Source of the DNA: Thermoplasmata archaeon
Lineage (GTDB): Archaea; Thermoplasmatota; Thermoplasmata; Thermoplasmatales; Thermoplasmataceae
Direction of reading: 5' to 3'
DNA length: 64,000 nucleotides
NCBI GenBank assembly: GCA_021818715.1
Contig: JAKATN010000002.1
Coordinates: 62,001-126,000, forward strand
Below are positions 1 to 10,000 of the stretch, one piece after another; the stretch's first letter is position 1; every line of letters begins with the position of its first letter. Under the pieces are notes generated by a model. It had not been told where the DNA came from, did not search any database, and saw only the letters and a list, made by a program, of their open reading frames with translations. Made by a program: the position numbers and the translations under genes.

Positions 1-3000
1 GCCTGAAGGAAGACCCGTTTCGGTAAACACTACGCTGTATGTGACAAGGCTGAAGGCCACCGAGACAGTAATATTTGCATCGCTGACACTGAATTTTCCG
101 GCCGGATTTACAGGTGCGTAATCCTTGTTTTCAGCCGAAACCATGTATGTGTAATTGCCGTTTATCAGCGTTATCTCTGCACTCGGCCCAGTGGATTCCA
201 GGCTGGTCCGTCCTGTTATATTCACCCACCAATTCACCCCGGCGGGAAGGCCTGACTGATTGAATGTTACAGCATAGGTTTTCTCGAATGTCACGTTCTT
301 CGAATATGCCTTAGCAGATATGGTGAACGTACCGGTCTCAACTGTAGCTGAATAGACTTTATCGGCGGACGATATGGAATATGAATAGGTTCCATTGATC
401 AGCTGGAAACCAATAGTTGTTCCAGTGCCAGAATGAGAGTTTGAGCTGCCGGACGCGTTAGTCACGTTCACATACCACACAGTCCCGGACGGTAGCCCGG
501 TCTCAGAGAATGAGACGGCGTAAGTGTAGGGTTCAAATTTAATGGACACTGACACGGGAGCGCCGTTAACCTGGACAGAACCGGTATAGGATGTGGGGGC
601 ATAGCCTTTGTCTGAGGTTGCGACAGTGTACGTGTATGTGCTATTTGGAAGTGCAACACTGATCGTCGCCCCGGATGACGAGTGCGATGGCTGTCCGGTG
701 ATATTCACGTACCATTCAGTGGGCAGAGGCAGGTTTGATTCGGTGAATGTCACCATATATGATGCAACGAAGGCGATCGTTGGCACGCTCACGCTCTTAC
801 CGTTCACAGTAAAATTGCCCGTGGCTTTGGATGGCGAGTAGGACGCATTAGCAGATGCCACGGTGTAGTCATAGCTCCCATTGGGAAGGTTTGCAGTTAT
901 GATGCTTGTGGTGGAGTTTAGGGAAAGCTGTCCGGTAATGTTGACGAACCACTTCACCCCTGCCCCCAATCCGCTTGCCGAGAAGGTGACGGCATACGTG
1001 TAAAGATTGAACTTGACATTCTGGGTCACTGCCTTTCCGCTCACACTCAAGGATCCGGATGCGGCCAGAGGAGCATACGACTTGTTGTAGCTAGCAATGG
1101 TGTAGCTGTAAGTCCCGTTTGGAAGGCTTGTGGATATGCTCGAAGACGTCGACGACAACGGATTTTCTCCGGTGATGTTCGCATACCACAGGTAGCCAGA
1201 AGGAAGGCCCGTCTCATCAAAAGTTACCGAATAAGTGGCAGAAGACACCCCGCTGAACGTTATGGAAACGGTTTTAGAAGCACCAGACACGCTGAGATAT
1301 CCGGATGATATAGAGGGGGAAGAGGCAGTATCCGAATCCTGCACAGTGTAATAGTGTGTGCCGTTGGAGAGGTTGAAATAGTAACTTCCGGATTGCAACG
1401 GGCCGGAGTAATAGCCGGTGATATTAACATACCACGATTGCCCTGCAGGCAGACCCGTTTCCTGGAAGAGGATCTGGTAGAAGTTGAAAAATTTCAGATG
1501 AACGATCTGGGAAGAGCCAGAGACTGTCACATAGCCGCTCAAAGAGCTGCCATTGGTGTACGCACTATACTCGTATGTTCCGTTAGTCAAAGCGGCATCA
1601 TAGGAGGATATACCTTCAAAGAGACCCTGGGCCAACTGTATCACCTGCCCGGAACCGCTGAGCGTATCAATGGTGAGGGACCAACTCGCAATGGAAGACG
1701 TATCCCTGTTGATGAAAGTCACGCTGTACACATAATTTAGGGTAACACTTAGGGACTTGTTTGAACCAGCCACGGTTATGCTACCAGATGCCACCGGAAC
1801 CAAACCCGCATATGCGCGATAACTGTAAGTGCCGTTCGGCAACGCCAGTGACAGATGGGTGTTTTCCGAGCTTCCGGATGCAGTTGTGTTTGAATCTGTG
1901 TTATTTGCAGACGCCGACCACGCGAAACCCGCATTCAAACCAGTTTCAGTTAAATTCACATCATAAAATTCAGGCATATTCACATTGAATGTCCGTGAAG
2001 TGCCGGCTATAGCAAACGTGACCGGCAGGAAGGCAAACTTTGATTGCGGATTGGTATATTGGGGGTTAGAGCTTTCCACTACTATGGCATAGTCATAGGT
2101 GCCGTTCGCCAGAGACATAGTCATGGAACTCAAGTTGGTAAAGTTATACAGAGTAGTTGTACCTGAGGCGTTGGATAATGTTGCCGCCCAGAAGTATCCC
2201 GGCGCAAGGTTCCGTTCGGTGAAAGCGACTGAGTAGAGAACCGGGAAATCTATCAGAATCAACTGGTTTGCACCCGCCACAGTGATCTGGGATTGTCCAA
2301 GGCTGGTAATCTGCCCGGTGGGAGATAATAAGATCGGGGTGTAGTTATAGGAGCCATTGGGCAGTGCGGTGTTGAAAGTTGAACCCGTAATAGACGGTTC
2401 GTTTACGGAAACGGAACCGTTCTTGTTGGAAATAAACAATGTCCAGTGGTCAATCGGTGGTACCCTCTTAGCGGTGAAGGTTGCATCATATAATCTGTAA
2501 GGTGAAGGGAGTGCAACCTGCAAATTTAACGGTCCATTGTTCACGTTAAACTTCAGGTTCTTATCTACGGTATAGACGCCTTCCATGTAAGAGTAATTGT
2601 ATGTGTCCGCCGGAAGGTAAAACGTCATGGCAGACCCGGTGCTGCTGTTTGAGGTTGAAATGCTGGAAGAACTATTGGAAACCTGCACGGACCATTCCAA
2701 TCCTGCTTTCAGGCCTGTCTCGGAGATCGTGACCTTGTATAACGTCGGGATGGTTAGCCGGACGTTTATGTTCTGGCCGGTCACGCCAAAATATTCTGCC
2801 ATACTTATGCCATTGATATCCACTGAGAAACTATAAGTCCCATTGGGAAGGTATGCGAGCATGGAGAAATTGCCTGTTCCGATGGTAAAGTTTTCGAAAT
2901 ATGAGAACTCAAACGCCGAGAAGTTAGACAAGATTCTGAAAAGGCCAACAAACGTAAACGATCCAACATTTATGGGTCCGAATAATAAGTCTACCACGTA

Positions 3001-4089
3001 TAATGTTGGAAATTTCAGAGATAGCGACGCCCCGGAACTTGTAACAACCAGGCTCCCACTCAGGAAGATGGCGTGGGAACTTCCAGCGTTATAGTAGTAA
3101 TAACCGACTGGCAGATAGGCAATCATTAAGCCAGTTGAGGAAGTGTTGGTATATCCAACGCTACCGTCGACGGTGGATATTTCCAGCTCCCAAGTCCTGC
3201 CTGTATTCAGCCCTGTGGGTGCAATCGTCACTTTATGCACAGGTGGAAAGGTTACGCTCATTGATGTCTGTGAGCCATTCACATAAAGCGTGCCGGAGGA
3301 AAAGGAGGCGTTCTTAAATATTCCCTGAACGTGATAGGTACCGTTTGGCATATAAGCGGTCATCGCGGGCGTGGAGCTTGTATTGAGGTACAAAGCTGAG
3401 TTCCCCGATATTGCTGCATTCCAGCTGGATGAGGCACTCAGGCCTGTCTCTGTCAGCGACACCTTGTATACCGGCTGGAAGTAAAGACTAACCGTAAGCG
3501 AAGAGGATGTTACGTTGAGAATCCCTTCAATAGCTGCCGGATTATATGGTCCTGCAATTATCATATAAACGCCTGGCGCCATGTAAGCTGTCATGGAAGA
3601 AGAAGTGCTCAAGTCATAGTACGCGTAACTGAATGTATAATGCCCGAAGAACTGCTCAAAATATTGGCTGTAATTCATTAGTTCAACAGCCCATGGTGTA
3701 CCCGCGGTAATGTTGTGGGCGTCGAAGGTGATGGAATAAAGCCCTGCAGGAGACAGGCTGTGAGAATCAGAGCTAACCTTCATAATTGGATGATCCAGAG
3801 GATATTCTGCAGTTGAAAGTACGGTGGAATCAGAGCCCCGCGAGGTTGTACTCTCGCTGGTGAATGAATGACTCAGTGGATGTAATGGCGGCGCCTTTGA
3901 ACTAACTGAACCGGCTGATGGTGTGGCCGCCTGATAGTGTGATCCACCAGGAAAGAAAGCCAGAGATGAAAACAGCATGATAAGAATGATCAACAGGGTC
4001 GAGAAAATTTTCAAGCTATTATTGCTGCCATTGATGCCTTTCCTGCTGAAGTTTGTTCCTGATATAATAATACTGTGTTTGGTTTCCAT
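1..4089 (-). CDS. Giant repeat-containing secreted surface protein (C-terminus beyond window edge)
   Basis: The reading frame is open from the ATG at 4089 to base 1 (1363 codons) with no stop, so the protein continues past the left edge. The N-terminus has a charged stretch, then a hydrophobic signal or anchor segment at about residues 30-50. The rest is about sixteen diverged modules of about 80 residues. The core is a strand ending in FxETGLPxG, then WxV, an N-G-T-Y turn and an aromatic strand, like small beta-sandwich domains. N-x-S/T sequons are frequent. Such ETGLPSG modules are common in extracellular proteins of Thermoplasmata; the function is unknown and adhesion or cell-envelope cover is inference. 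An AT-rich TATA-like element at 4111-4122 fits a leaderless start at 4089. Module identity falls from the C-terminal side, where the motif is canonical, toward the N-terminus. Confidence 0.85.
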   Translation of the reverse strand, partial: METKHSIIISGTNFSRKGINGSNNSLKIFSTLLIILIMLFSSLAFFPGGSHYQAATPSAGSVSSKAPPLHPLSHSFTSESTTSRGSDSTVLSTAEYPLDHPIMKVSSDSHSLSPAGLYSITFDAHNITAGTPWAVELMNYSQYFEQFFGHYTFSYAYYDLSTSSSMTAYMAPGVYMIIAGPYNPAAIEGILNVTSSSLTVSLYFQPVYKVSLTETGLSASSSWNAAISGNSALYLNTSSTPAMTAYMPNGTYHVQGIFKNASFSSGTLYVNGSQTSMSVTFPPVHKVTIAPTGLNTGRTWELEISTVDGSVGYTNTSSTGLMIAYLPVGYYYYNAGSSHAIFLSGSLVVTSSGASLSLKFPTLYVVDLLFGPINVGSFTFVGLFRILSNFSAFEFSYFENFTIGTGNFSMLAYLPNGTYSFSVDINGISMAEYFGVTGQNINVRLTIPTLYKVTISETGLKAGLEWSVQVSNSSSSISTSNSSTGSAMTFYLPADTYNYSYMEGVYTVDKNLKFNVNNGPLNLQVALPSPYRLYDATFTAKRVPPIDHWTLFISNKNGSVSVNEPSITGSTFNTALPNGSYNYTPILLSPTGQITSLGQSQITVAGANQLILIDFPVLYSVAFTERNLAPGYFWAATLSNASGTTTLYNFTNLSSMTMSLANGTYDYAIVVESSNPQYTNPQSKFAFLPVTFAIAGTSRTFNVNMPEFYDVNLTETGLNAGFAWSASANNTDSNTTASGSSENTHLSLALPNGTYSYRAYAGLVPVASGSITVAGSNKSLSVTLNYVYSVTFINRDTSSIASWSLTIDTLSGSGQVIQLAQGLFEGISSYDAALTNGTYEYSAYTNGSSLSGYVTVSGSSQIVHLKFFNFYQILFQETGLPAGQSWYVNITGYYSGPLQSGSYYFNLSNGTHYYTVQDSDTASSPSISSGYLSVSGASKTVSITFSGVSSATYSVTFDETGLPSGYLWYANITGENPLSSTSSSISTSLPNGTYSYTIASYNKSYAPLAASGSLSVSGKAVTQNVKFNLYTYAVTFSASGLGAGVKWFVNITGQLSLNSTTSIITANLPNGSYDYTVASANASYSPSKATGNFTVNGKSVSVPTIAFVASYMVTFTESNLPLPTEWYVNITGQPSHSSSGATISVALPNSTYTYTVATSDKGYAPTSYTGSVQVNGAPVSVSIKFEPYTYAVSFSETGLPSGTVWYVNVTNASGSSNSHSGTGTTIGFQLINGTYSYSISSADKVYSATVETGTFTISAKAYSKNVTFEKTYAVTFNQSGLPAGVNWWVNITGRTSLESTGPSAEITLINGNYTYMVSAENKDYAPVNPAGKFSVSDANITVSVAFSLVTYSVVFTETGLPSG

Positions 4090-4627
4090 ATAGATAAATA
4101 TTATGTACCTATTTAATTATACTCTAACGAGATTTTTAAAAAACCTCGTGCTGTAAATTAAGGTCGATTTTTGTGTCTCCTAAATGGGGTTGGGGGAAGG
4201 GTAGCCATATCTCCGCAGGAACCTTCCGGAAATCCTTAGACTGTCGCAAGGCAGGTTCTTCACTTCCATAGTCACGAACAGTTGGATGATGAAAGGCCAT
4301 TAAAGTAGGTTTAGGATTGCACAGGTTTCATTTCGTTTCCATAGATGGAATAGGTAAGGTGCATGACAACCTCAGTGCATGGACGGAATTTTCGAGAAAG
4401 ACACGAAAGGGATCGCCGCTGCCAGCGCTGAAATCCCTGTGGCTCTCAGCAGTACGCTAACATCGGATTACGCGGACAAATAGCGGCTTTTGCCTCTGGC
4501 ACGAACGTATTGATGCAATACAGTTAGCGTATGATTATTCCACCGCGGAAAAATGTCCGCCTCATCCATGGCGCAGGCACTAGAAACCCAGGCGAGGGCT
4601 TAATGATAAGCAGAATTAAACTTATGA
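4090..4627. other. Gene-poor stretch with nested inverted repeats
   Basis: No convincing full-length gene lies here. The left end holds the promoter of the repeat surface protein. From about 4400 to 4600 there are several inverted repeats: a 9-bp pair at 4453-4461 and 4523-4531, a 7-bp pair at 4472-4478 and 4554-4560 that interlocks with it, a 6-bp hairpin with a 3-base loop at 4507-4521, and a 5-bp hairpin at 4545-4560. Short open frames exist on both strands, for example 33 codons on the minus strand from 4569 to 4468 and 34 codons on the plus strand from 4379. It could be a structured RNA or the remains of a decayed gene; I cannot decide. Confidence 0.4.
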
Positions 4628-4702
4628 TGCTCCGACCGGGATTTGGACCCGGGTCGCCGGCTTGAAAGGCCGGTATGCTTGGCCGGACTACACCATCGGA
4701 GC
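4628..4702 (-). tRNA. tRNA-Glu (anticodon UUC)
   Basis: Read on the minus strand, a 7-bp acceptor stem (GCTCCGA with TCGGAGC) closes a cloverleaf with discriminator base A. The anticodon arm has a loop CUUUCAA, giving anticodon UUC for glutamate. The T arm carries the GGGTCCAAATCCC sequence. There is no intron and CCA is not encoded. An AT-rich promoter-like element lies upstream near 4729-4737. Confidence 0.95.
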
Positions 4703-4800
4703 GTTCTCGCCCTTTAGGCTCCGAACTTATATTTATCTTTCTTAGACAAAAGAGAATTCGCTTTCCGGGAATTCTGCTGCACGCTAACCAATTTCCAGCT

Positions 4801-5832
4801 TCAGTAATTTACCCTGTAGCGAAGGAGGGCCGCAAACCTTCCGAACTTTCCCAGCACTATCCCAGGATCATCCCTGGTGCTGAATATGAAAGGTTCTGCC
4901 CCGGTCTGTTCCGCCAGATCAAGGATCTCCCTGCCGCGATCTGTCCGGAACTCATCCTCTGTTATCAGCACCTTGTCGACAGCAGATCGCGAAAGGAGAT
5001 CTTTGACGGTGTCAAATCCGTATGCTGCACTTCCAGACCTTGAGACCTCTTTCAGGAAGCTTTCGAGAAGCTTCTGCTCGATTGCGAGCCTGCTCTGGCT
5101 CACTATCCTTTCAGCCTCGTCGGACTGAAGGAATGCATATACAGATCCCTCATCAGTTCTGTCGGAAGGAAAAGATTCAATGCTGAATGGTAAATTCCTG
5201 CCGGACAGATATTCTCTCAGCCGGTTTCTTGTCATGCCTGGCCCCAGAATGACCAGAGTGTTGATGCCGGTTCTCGGCAGGGCTCCTGCGATCTCCTCAA
5301 AATATCCCTTCTCATCGAATTTTGACTCGAACATCTTCCCGCTCTTTCCTGAGTACAGTTTTGCAATGACATTTATACCATACGTCCTGAGCTGGAAAAT
5401 CGAACTGGATTCATCATCAAGCGCAACAAATACCGTTCCCCTGTCCACTCTTTCAAGGCTTTCGTTAAGCATATGCCTGGAAGCCTGATCCCATCTCTTA
5501 TCCCTTATCTCAATCCTGTCTCCCGGAGCAATGTTGATGGATTGGTGCTCATTCATAAGGTCTTCCGGGCCCTCAGTAACCACACCAAGCACCTTCAGCT
5601 TGTCCGTGAAGCTCATGAACTCCAGCTTTTCAGTTACGATGATGATGTGTACCGGTTTGCGATCAGTTTCCTTTGCCCTGATCATATCCTCTTTCCTTTC
5701 CTCTCTCCTGAATACTACGCTGCCCACAGAGTCCCCCCTTACAATTATGTTGGACAGGTACCAGAGGTCGTTATCGTCGTCAGGAACGACCACTACAAAA
5801 TCAGAGAATTTCTTCCCTTCAACGAGTCGCAT
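4801..5832 (-). CDS. pelA: Pelota, mRNA surveillance factor (Dom34 homologue)
   Basis: Archaeal pelota recognises stalled ribosomes with an empty A site and, with aEF1A acting as its GTPase partner and ABCE1, splits them. The 343 residues match the family's usual 340-370. The N-terminal Sm-like domain (about 1-125) has the family's NDLW and IRGDSV-like signatures. The central domain (about 130-255) begins with VFVALDDESS, and the C-terminal eRF1-3-like domain has the GxDTVKDLL and EFSTRDD-like segments (here FIFSTRDDPG). As in all pelotas there is no GGQ motif. It lies 69 bases behind ubiX and has its own AT-rich box near 5857-5868, so it is probably also transcribed alone. Confidence 0.95.
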   Translation of the reverse strand: MRLVEGKKFSDFVVVVPDDDNDLWYLSNIIVRGDSVGSVVFRREERKEDMIRAKETDRKPVHIIIVTEKLEFMSFTDKLKVLGVVTEGPEDLMNEHQSINIAPGDRIEIRDKRWDQASRHMLNESLERVDRGTVFVALDDESSSIFQLRTYGINVIAKLYSGKSGKMFESKFDEKGYFEEIAGALPRTGINTLVILGPGMTRNRLREYLSGRNLPFSIESFPSDRTDEGSVYAFLQSDEAERIVSQSRLAIEQKLLESFLKEVSRSGSAAYGFDTVKDLLSRSAVDKVLITEDEFRTDRGREILDLAEQTGAEPFIFSTRDDPGIVLGKFGRFAALLRYRVNY

Positions 5833-5901
5833 AGGCAGCAGTTACAAGAAAGTAGTAGCCTTAAATTAAACGTTCGCTCGTAAATCTGGAAATTGTAAGA
5901 T

Positions 5902-6462
5902 TCACATACCAGACCAGCGTGACGTCAGATCGTTCTCTATGTTGAGGTGGTCGAGTACGCGACCGATCACAAAATCCACCATGTCTTCAACAGACTTTGG
6001 TTTGGTGTAGAATGCCGGCATGAAAGGAAGCACCGACACTCCGTTGACTGACAGCTTGAGCATGTTCTCAAGGGTGATGGAACTCAATGGGGTCTCCCTG
6101 GGCACCACCACGAATTTCCTCCTTTCCTTCAGGGCTACCGACGCGACCCTGGTGATCAAAGAGTCGGAAATGCCGGAGGCAATCTTGGACAGGGTTGAAA
6201 TTGAGCAGGGAATTATGACAAAAGCATCGAAGAGAAAACTTCCTGAACTCACCCTTGCACCGAGATCGGAATCGTCGTAACTGTTGGTTGCCAGCTGCTC
6301 CAGTTCTGCGACCTCTTTTCCGGTTTCAAAGGTGAATACCTTGCTGGAATTCTCGCTCATTATAAGGTGGACTTCATGGCCTTTCAAAAGCTTCAGAAGC
6401 CTGTAAGCCAGTACACTGCCGGACGCACCGGTAACGCCCACCACCAGTTTCTTCCTAACCAT
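5902..6462 (-). CDS. ubiX: UbiX-family flavin prenyltransferase
   Basis: UbiX attaches a dimethylallyl group to reduced FMN to make prenylated FMN, the cofactor of UbiD-type decarboxylases. The 186-residue length is typical. The N-terminus VVGVTGASGSVLAYRLL is the family's flavin/phosphate-binding loop. The middle CSISTLSKIASGISDSLITR matches the signature of the active-site region, and VVPRETPLS is the highly conserved prenyl-phosphate-binding segment. The start is 6 bases after the stop of the small membrane protein gene, so the two are probably co-transcribed. No UbiD partner lies in the window. Confidence 0.95.
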   Translation of the reverse strand: MVRKKLVVGVTGASGSVLAYRLLKLLKGHEVHLIMSENSSKVFTFETGKEVAELEQLATNSYDDSDLGARVSSGSFLFDAFVIIPCSISTLSKIASGISDSLITRVASVALKERRKFVVVPRETPLSSITLENMLKLSVNGVSVLPFMPAFYTKPKSVEDMVDFVIGRVLDHLNIENDLTSRWSGM

Positions 6463-6468
6463 AACAGC

Positions 6469-7032
6469 CTACTTGTTGCGGTTGAACACATAGTAAAGAA
6501 TGACTATGGAAGCCACTACGGCGAACAGAATGCCGAAATAGATAATGTTCATGCCACTATTGTTCGTTATCGGGACAGACCAGGAATATCCAGGATATGC
6601 GCCAGCATCAAGTGCCTGTATGTTTGTATAGCCGGAAATCTGTGAATTCAGGTTCTTGGTCATGTTGAAAGCCTTTGACATATTGGCAACCGAATCAAAC
6701 CCTATGTACATGAGAGCTGACACAAAGGCCATGCCGTATGGATTCAGGCCGGTGTAGTTGAGATCGAATATTATGAGATACTGCGTAAGGTTTCTGCTCC
6801 AGTTGTAACTGATATAGCTGGAATTGTCTATGATATTGCTGAACAATGCTTTCCACTGTACATCTGTAATCGTGTAATGAGTCCCCTGTGACCCCACCAC
6901 ATAATACGTAATACCAGGGAGCGTGCTCGGCGGAGGGTTGAGCGTGGGGGTGGAAGCGGCTGAAATGGATGGAATTGCCAGTAGCATCACCAGCACCAGG
7001 ACTGAAAGAATCGCAATCTTTGAGGATCTCAT
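6469..7032 (-). CDS. Small secreted protein with C-terminal membrane anchor, unknown function
   Basis: The 187 residues start with a signal peptide (about 1-26, positive MRSSK then a leucine/valine core ending in ISAA). An extracellular domain rich in Asn, Tyr and N-x-S/T sequons follows. One C-terminal membrane helix is at about 160-183, with a short basic tail (NRNK). I recognise no family. It follows the giant winged-helix surface protein by 34 bases, and the spacer is almost filled by a 15-bp perfect inverted repeat flanking a TATA-like element. A separately regulated leaderless message is therefore possible. The neighbourhood suggests it works at the cell surface with the larger protein; that is inference. 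Confidence 0.75.
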   Translation of the reverse strand: MRSSKIAILSVLVLVMLLAIPSISAASTPTLNPPPSTLPGITYYVVGSQGTHYTITDVQWKALFSNIIDNSSYISYNWSRNLTQYLIIFDLNYTGLNPYGMAFVSALMYIGFDSVANMSKAFNMTKNLNSQISGYTNIQALDAGAYPGYSWSVPITNNSGMNIIYFGILFAVVASIVILYYVFNRNK

Positions 7033-7037
7033 CTAGG

Positions 7038-7083
7038 CATGGCTGAACAAATCGAGCTAAATAATTTTATTTGTTCAGCCATG
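7038..7083. repeat. 15-bp perfect inverted repeat around a TATA-like element
   Basis: The arms 7038-7052 (CATGGCTGAACAAAT) and 7069-7083 are exact reverse complements, separated by 16 bases. The right arm includes the last codons of the giant surface protein (W, L, N and K before its stop at 7067-7069). The other arm ends 5 bases before the ATG of the small membrane protein at 7032. On the minus strand the loop reads AAAATTATTTAG, a reasonable TATA box about 30 bases before that ATG. It could be a two-armed operator or a strong mRNA hairpin. No T-run follows, so a simple terminator is unlikely. Confidence 0.8.
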
Positions 7084-10000
7084 GTTCCATAACATACAGG
7101 TTTCCGTCAGGATCGTCCAGGACTGCTATCCTATGGTGTGATTTCAGCCGATTCAGTGTTCTCCTGAACGCAAGCCTGTTGTATCCTGTTCGGGCAGCCT
7201 TCCGGGACACCTCCTTCAGGGGTTTTCCCATGGAACCCATTATGAGTGCAGTGATCTGCTCATCTGACCTTTTCCCGTAGAATGCAAAGAGCGCAATCCA
7301 GCAAAGGAATGCCGAAGCAGGCGCGACAAGCGGAAGGTACCCGTAATTCTCTACGGTTGTCCTGCTTGCATACGATCGGCCGTCAAAGAGCACCACCAAC
7401 TCGATGCTGCTTCTGCCTATGGGGAGATCAACGCTAAGCACCGTACTTTTGCCTGCGTATTTTCCGTTCACGTACCACTGTACCTGCACCTCTGGCGTGA
7501 TAACGCCTTCAAGACCTGCAGTGAACTCCCAGGCGGAAAACAGGGAGGAGGACCCTATTGAAGCTGATGTCACGTCGGAAAAGTAAAGATTCTGGATCGT
7601 GACATTCTCGGACATATTGAAATTTCCGCATAGATCAAGGGCCATAATTGTGAAATTGTAAATCCCGTTTGATTCAAGATGCACATCGACATTTCCGGAT
7701 GCAGTGGACAGGTTTTCCACCGATCTGCCGTTTTCCATCAACAGAACAGTGGCCGGAGGAACCGGATCGCTCAACGAATAGGTCAGGTTAACGAACGGCG
7801 ACGCTATGAGGGTACTGCTGGATGCTCTCAGCGATATCTCTGGCCGGAAATCATAGGCGAGAGCGACAACGGAGGAGTAGTTTGAGTTTCCTGAGTCAGA
7901 ATACCTCCAGACTGTCACGGTGTACCTTTCGTTAATGTAGGGGAACAGAACAGACATGTTTCCAGTGGAGAAGTTCTCAGTGCCGGTGAAGTTTCCAGAA
8001 GTCAGGATCACTGAATATCTGTAAATCCCGGGAAGCGACATGTGCAGAGTGGTAGTGTTGGAATACAGTGCCTGCGGCAGCTCCGGCGCCGATGGAATAG
8101 TGTTGTTTACCCGCAGGAAAAAGCTTCTCACGGCGAACGTACCGCTTGGCGAAGTCGCATTCACCAGCACAGTATAGTTTCCGTTGATCGAAAAAACAGG
8201 ATCTTCCGGGCCGAAGCTAAAGTTGGCTGAGTCTGAGAATTTCATGCTGAAGAGGGTGACCCCCTGATGAATGACTTTCACCATGATGGTGCTTGTGATA
8301 TTTGTCCACGCATCAATGTCAAGGCTGTTGTTTGGAGAATTTCCAAAGAATGAATAGCAGTTGATCACTGGAAGAACGAGGTTAAGCAATGGAGGATAGC
8401 CAATTACATTGATCCATGCAGACCGAAGCAGCACAGTTTGCCCGGAAAATGAAACTCCGTAGAGGCTGACTGTCTGGTTCCCCTCGTTCAGATTCAGCAT
8501 TGTGAAATTTGAGTGGATTATTGAATCAGCAGATCCGACCTTGACAACGTAGTATTGGGCCCAGGAAAGGTTAGTCCAGGATATATTCTCATATGAGGCG
8601 GAAATATTCCCAGACCTGAGGGAAGTGGTGAAATTTTCCTTGCTGATAACTTCACCGTCCAGCACATAACTGAAATGAAACTCGTATCCGAAACAATCTC
8701 TGGCAGTGAAATTGAGATACACGTATCCCGGCACGTCTATTCCCGAAAGGTTGACGTAACCCGTAGAATTCAGATTAAGCGTCTTTCCGTCGTAGGACGC
8801 AGAAAGGATCTTAATCATCCATGGATCCGTGATATTGTAGTAAATGACCGAACCGTTTGACACATAGGAATAATTTCCGGCAGAAAGGGTGAAAAGAGGA
8901 GAGTAATGATCCACCCTGGCAAGCACACTGGCATTCAGGAGGAACCCCTGCAAATTGCCTATGGAAATGACTGACGTGTAATTGCCTGATGGAATGCTTG
9001 AAGTATTTACATGCACCAGTGGAGAATTGCTTCTGAAAATCTCACCATCGATCGACAGCGTTGTCGTGTACGGGGAGGTGCTGTTTACGGGCAGATCAAT
9101 GGTACTGTTCCCCCGTAGCAGGAGATTTCCGGGAGACCTGAAAGAAAGCGACCCCTGGACTGGCGTGGGCAGCCTGGCGTTCAGGACATAGACCACCGTG
9201 CCCGCAACAACGCAGATAGTGCCCGATCCATTATCGCCAAATGCAGAATTTATTGCCCGGCTGTTCATTGTGATGTTGATAAACATTCCCGATGCAAGAT
9301 CGACCATGCCGAACGGGGATGCGAGAATTTCAGTTCCTGGGAGGGCTGCTACAGTTCCACGAGATGGGAAAATAAGCACTCCAGCATAATACAGCATCTG
9401 AGAATTGAGGGCAGAGTCATTCTCGGCAAGTGCAAGAACCGAAGTTGAGTTCGAGTTGGAAACTGTTGTGGAAACAATGGAGACGATTCCTGAAAATTGT
9501 GCTTTTGGGAACGTATCAGCGGTAAGGTTTATTGCACCAGACCGGTCAACAGTCAGTTTATACCCGCTGGAGAAATCCGTCAGGAAGGCTGAGAACTGGC
9601 CCGATTCCATGCAGGTTGCCAGAAGGGTGTAATTCCTCAGGAAGGATGGCAGACTGGTATTTCCCTCCGGCTTGAAGCTGTAGGAAAAGTGCTGAATTCC
9701 CATCTTGCTGAATGCCGAGAAGTTACTATCCATTCCAAAGACAACGCTGGTGGCGTCCAGGGACCCGGAATAATAGTATATTCTGGCAGAGAGATTCCCC
9801 CAGAGGGAAATAAGGTAAGAACCGCCTGTCCACGAAAACAGGAAACAGGCAGAATCTCCATGACGAAAAGATTCAATGAAACTGTAACCCTGGTCATGTA
9901 AAGGGGCAGATTCAAGCCTGAAAAATGTCATGTTCTCATAGTTGAAATCGAATAAAGTTCCATTGTAGCATGGAATGAATATGGAATTTACCTCCGGCAT

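Noticed and set aside
1354-1740. 128-codon and other plus-strand frames within the repeat surface protein
   Set aside because: They are antisense shadows of the long minus-strand frame, which shows the ETGLP repeat pattern throughout.
4400-4600. RNase P or SRP RNA in the gene-poor stretch
   Set aside because: The conserved sequence blocks of either RNA are not present on either strand; the hairpins alone are not enough.
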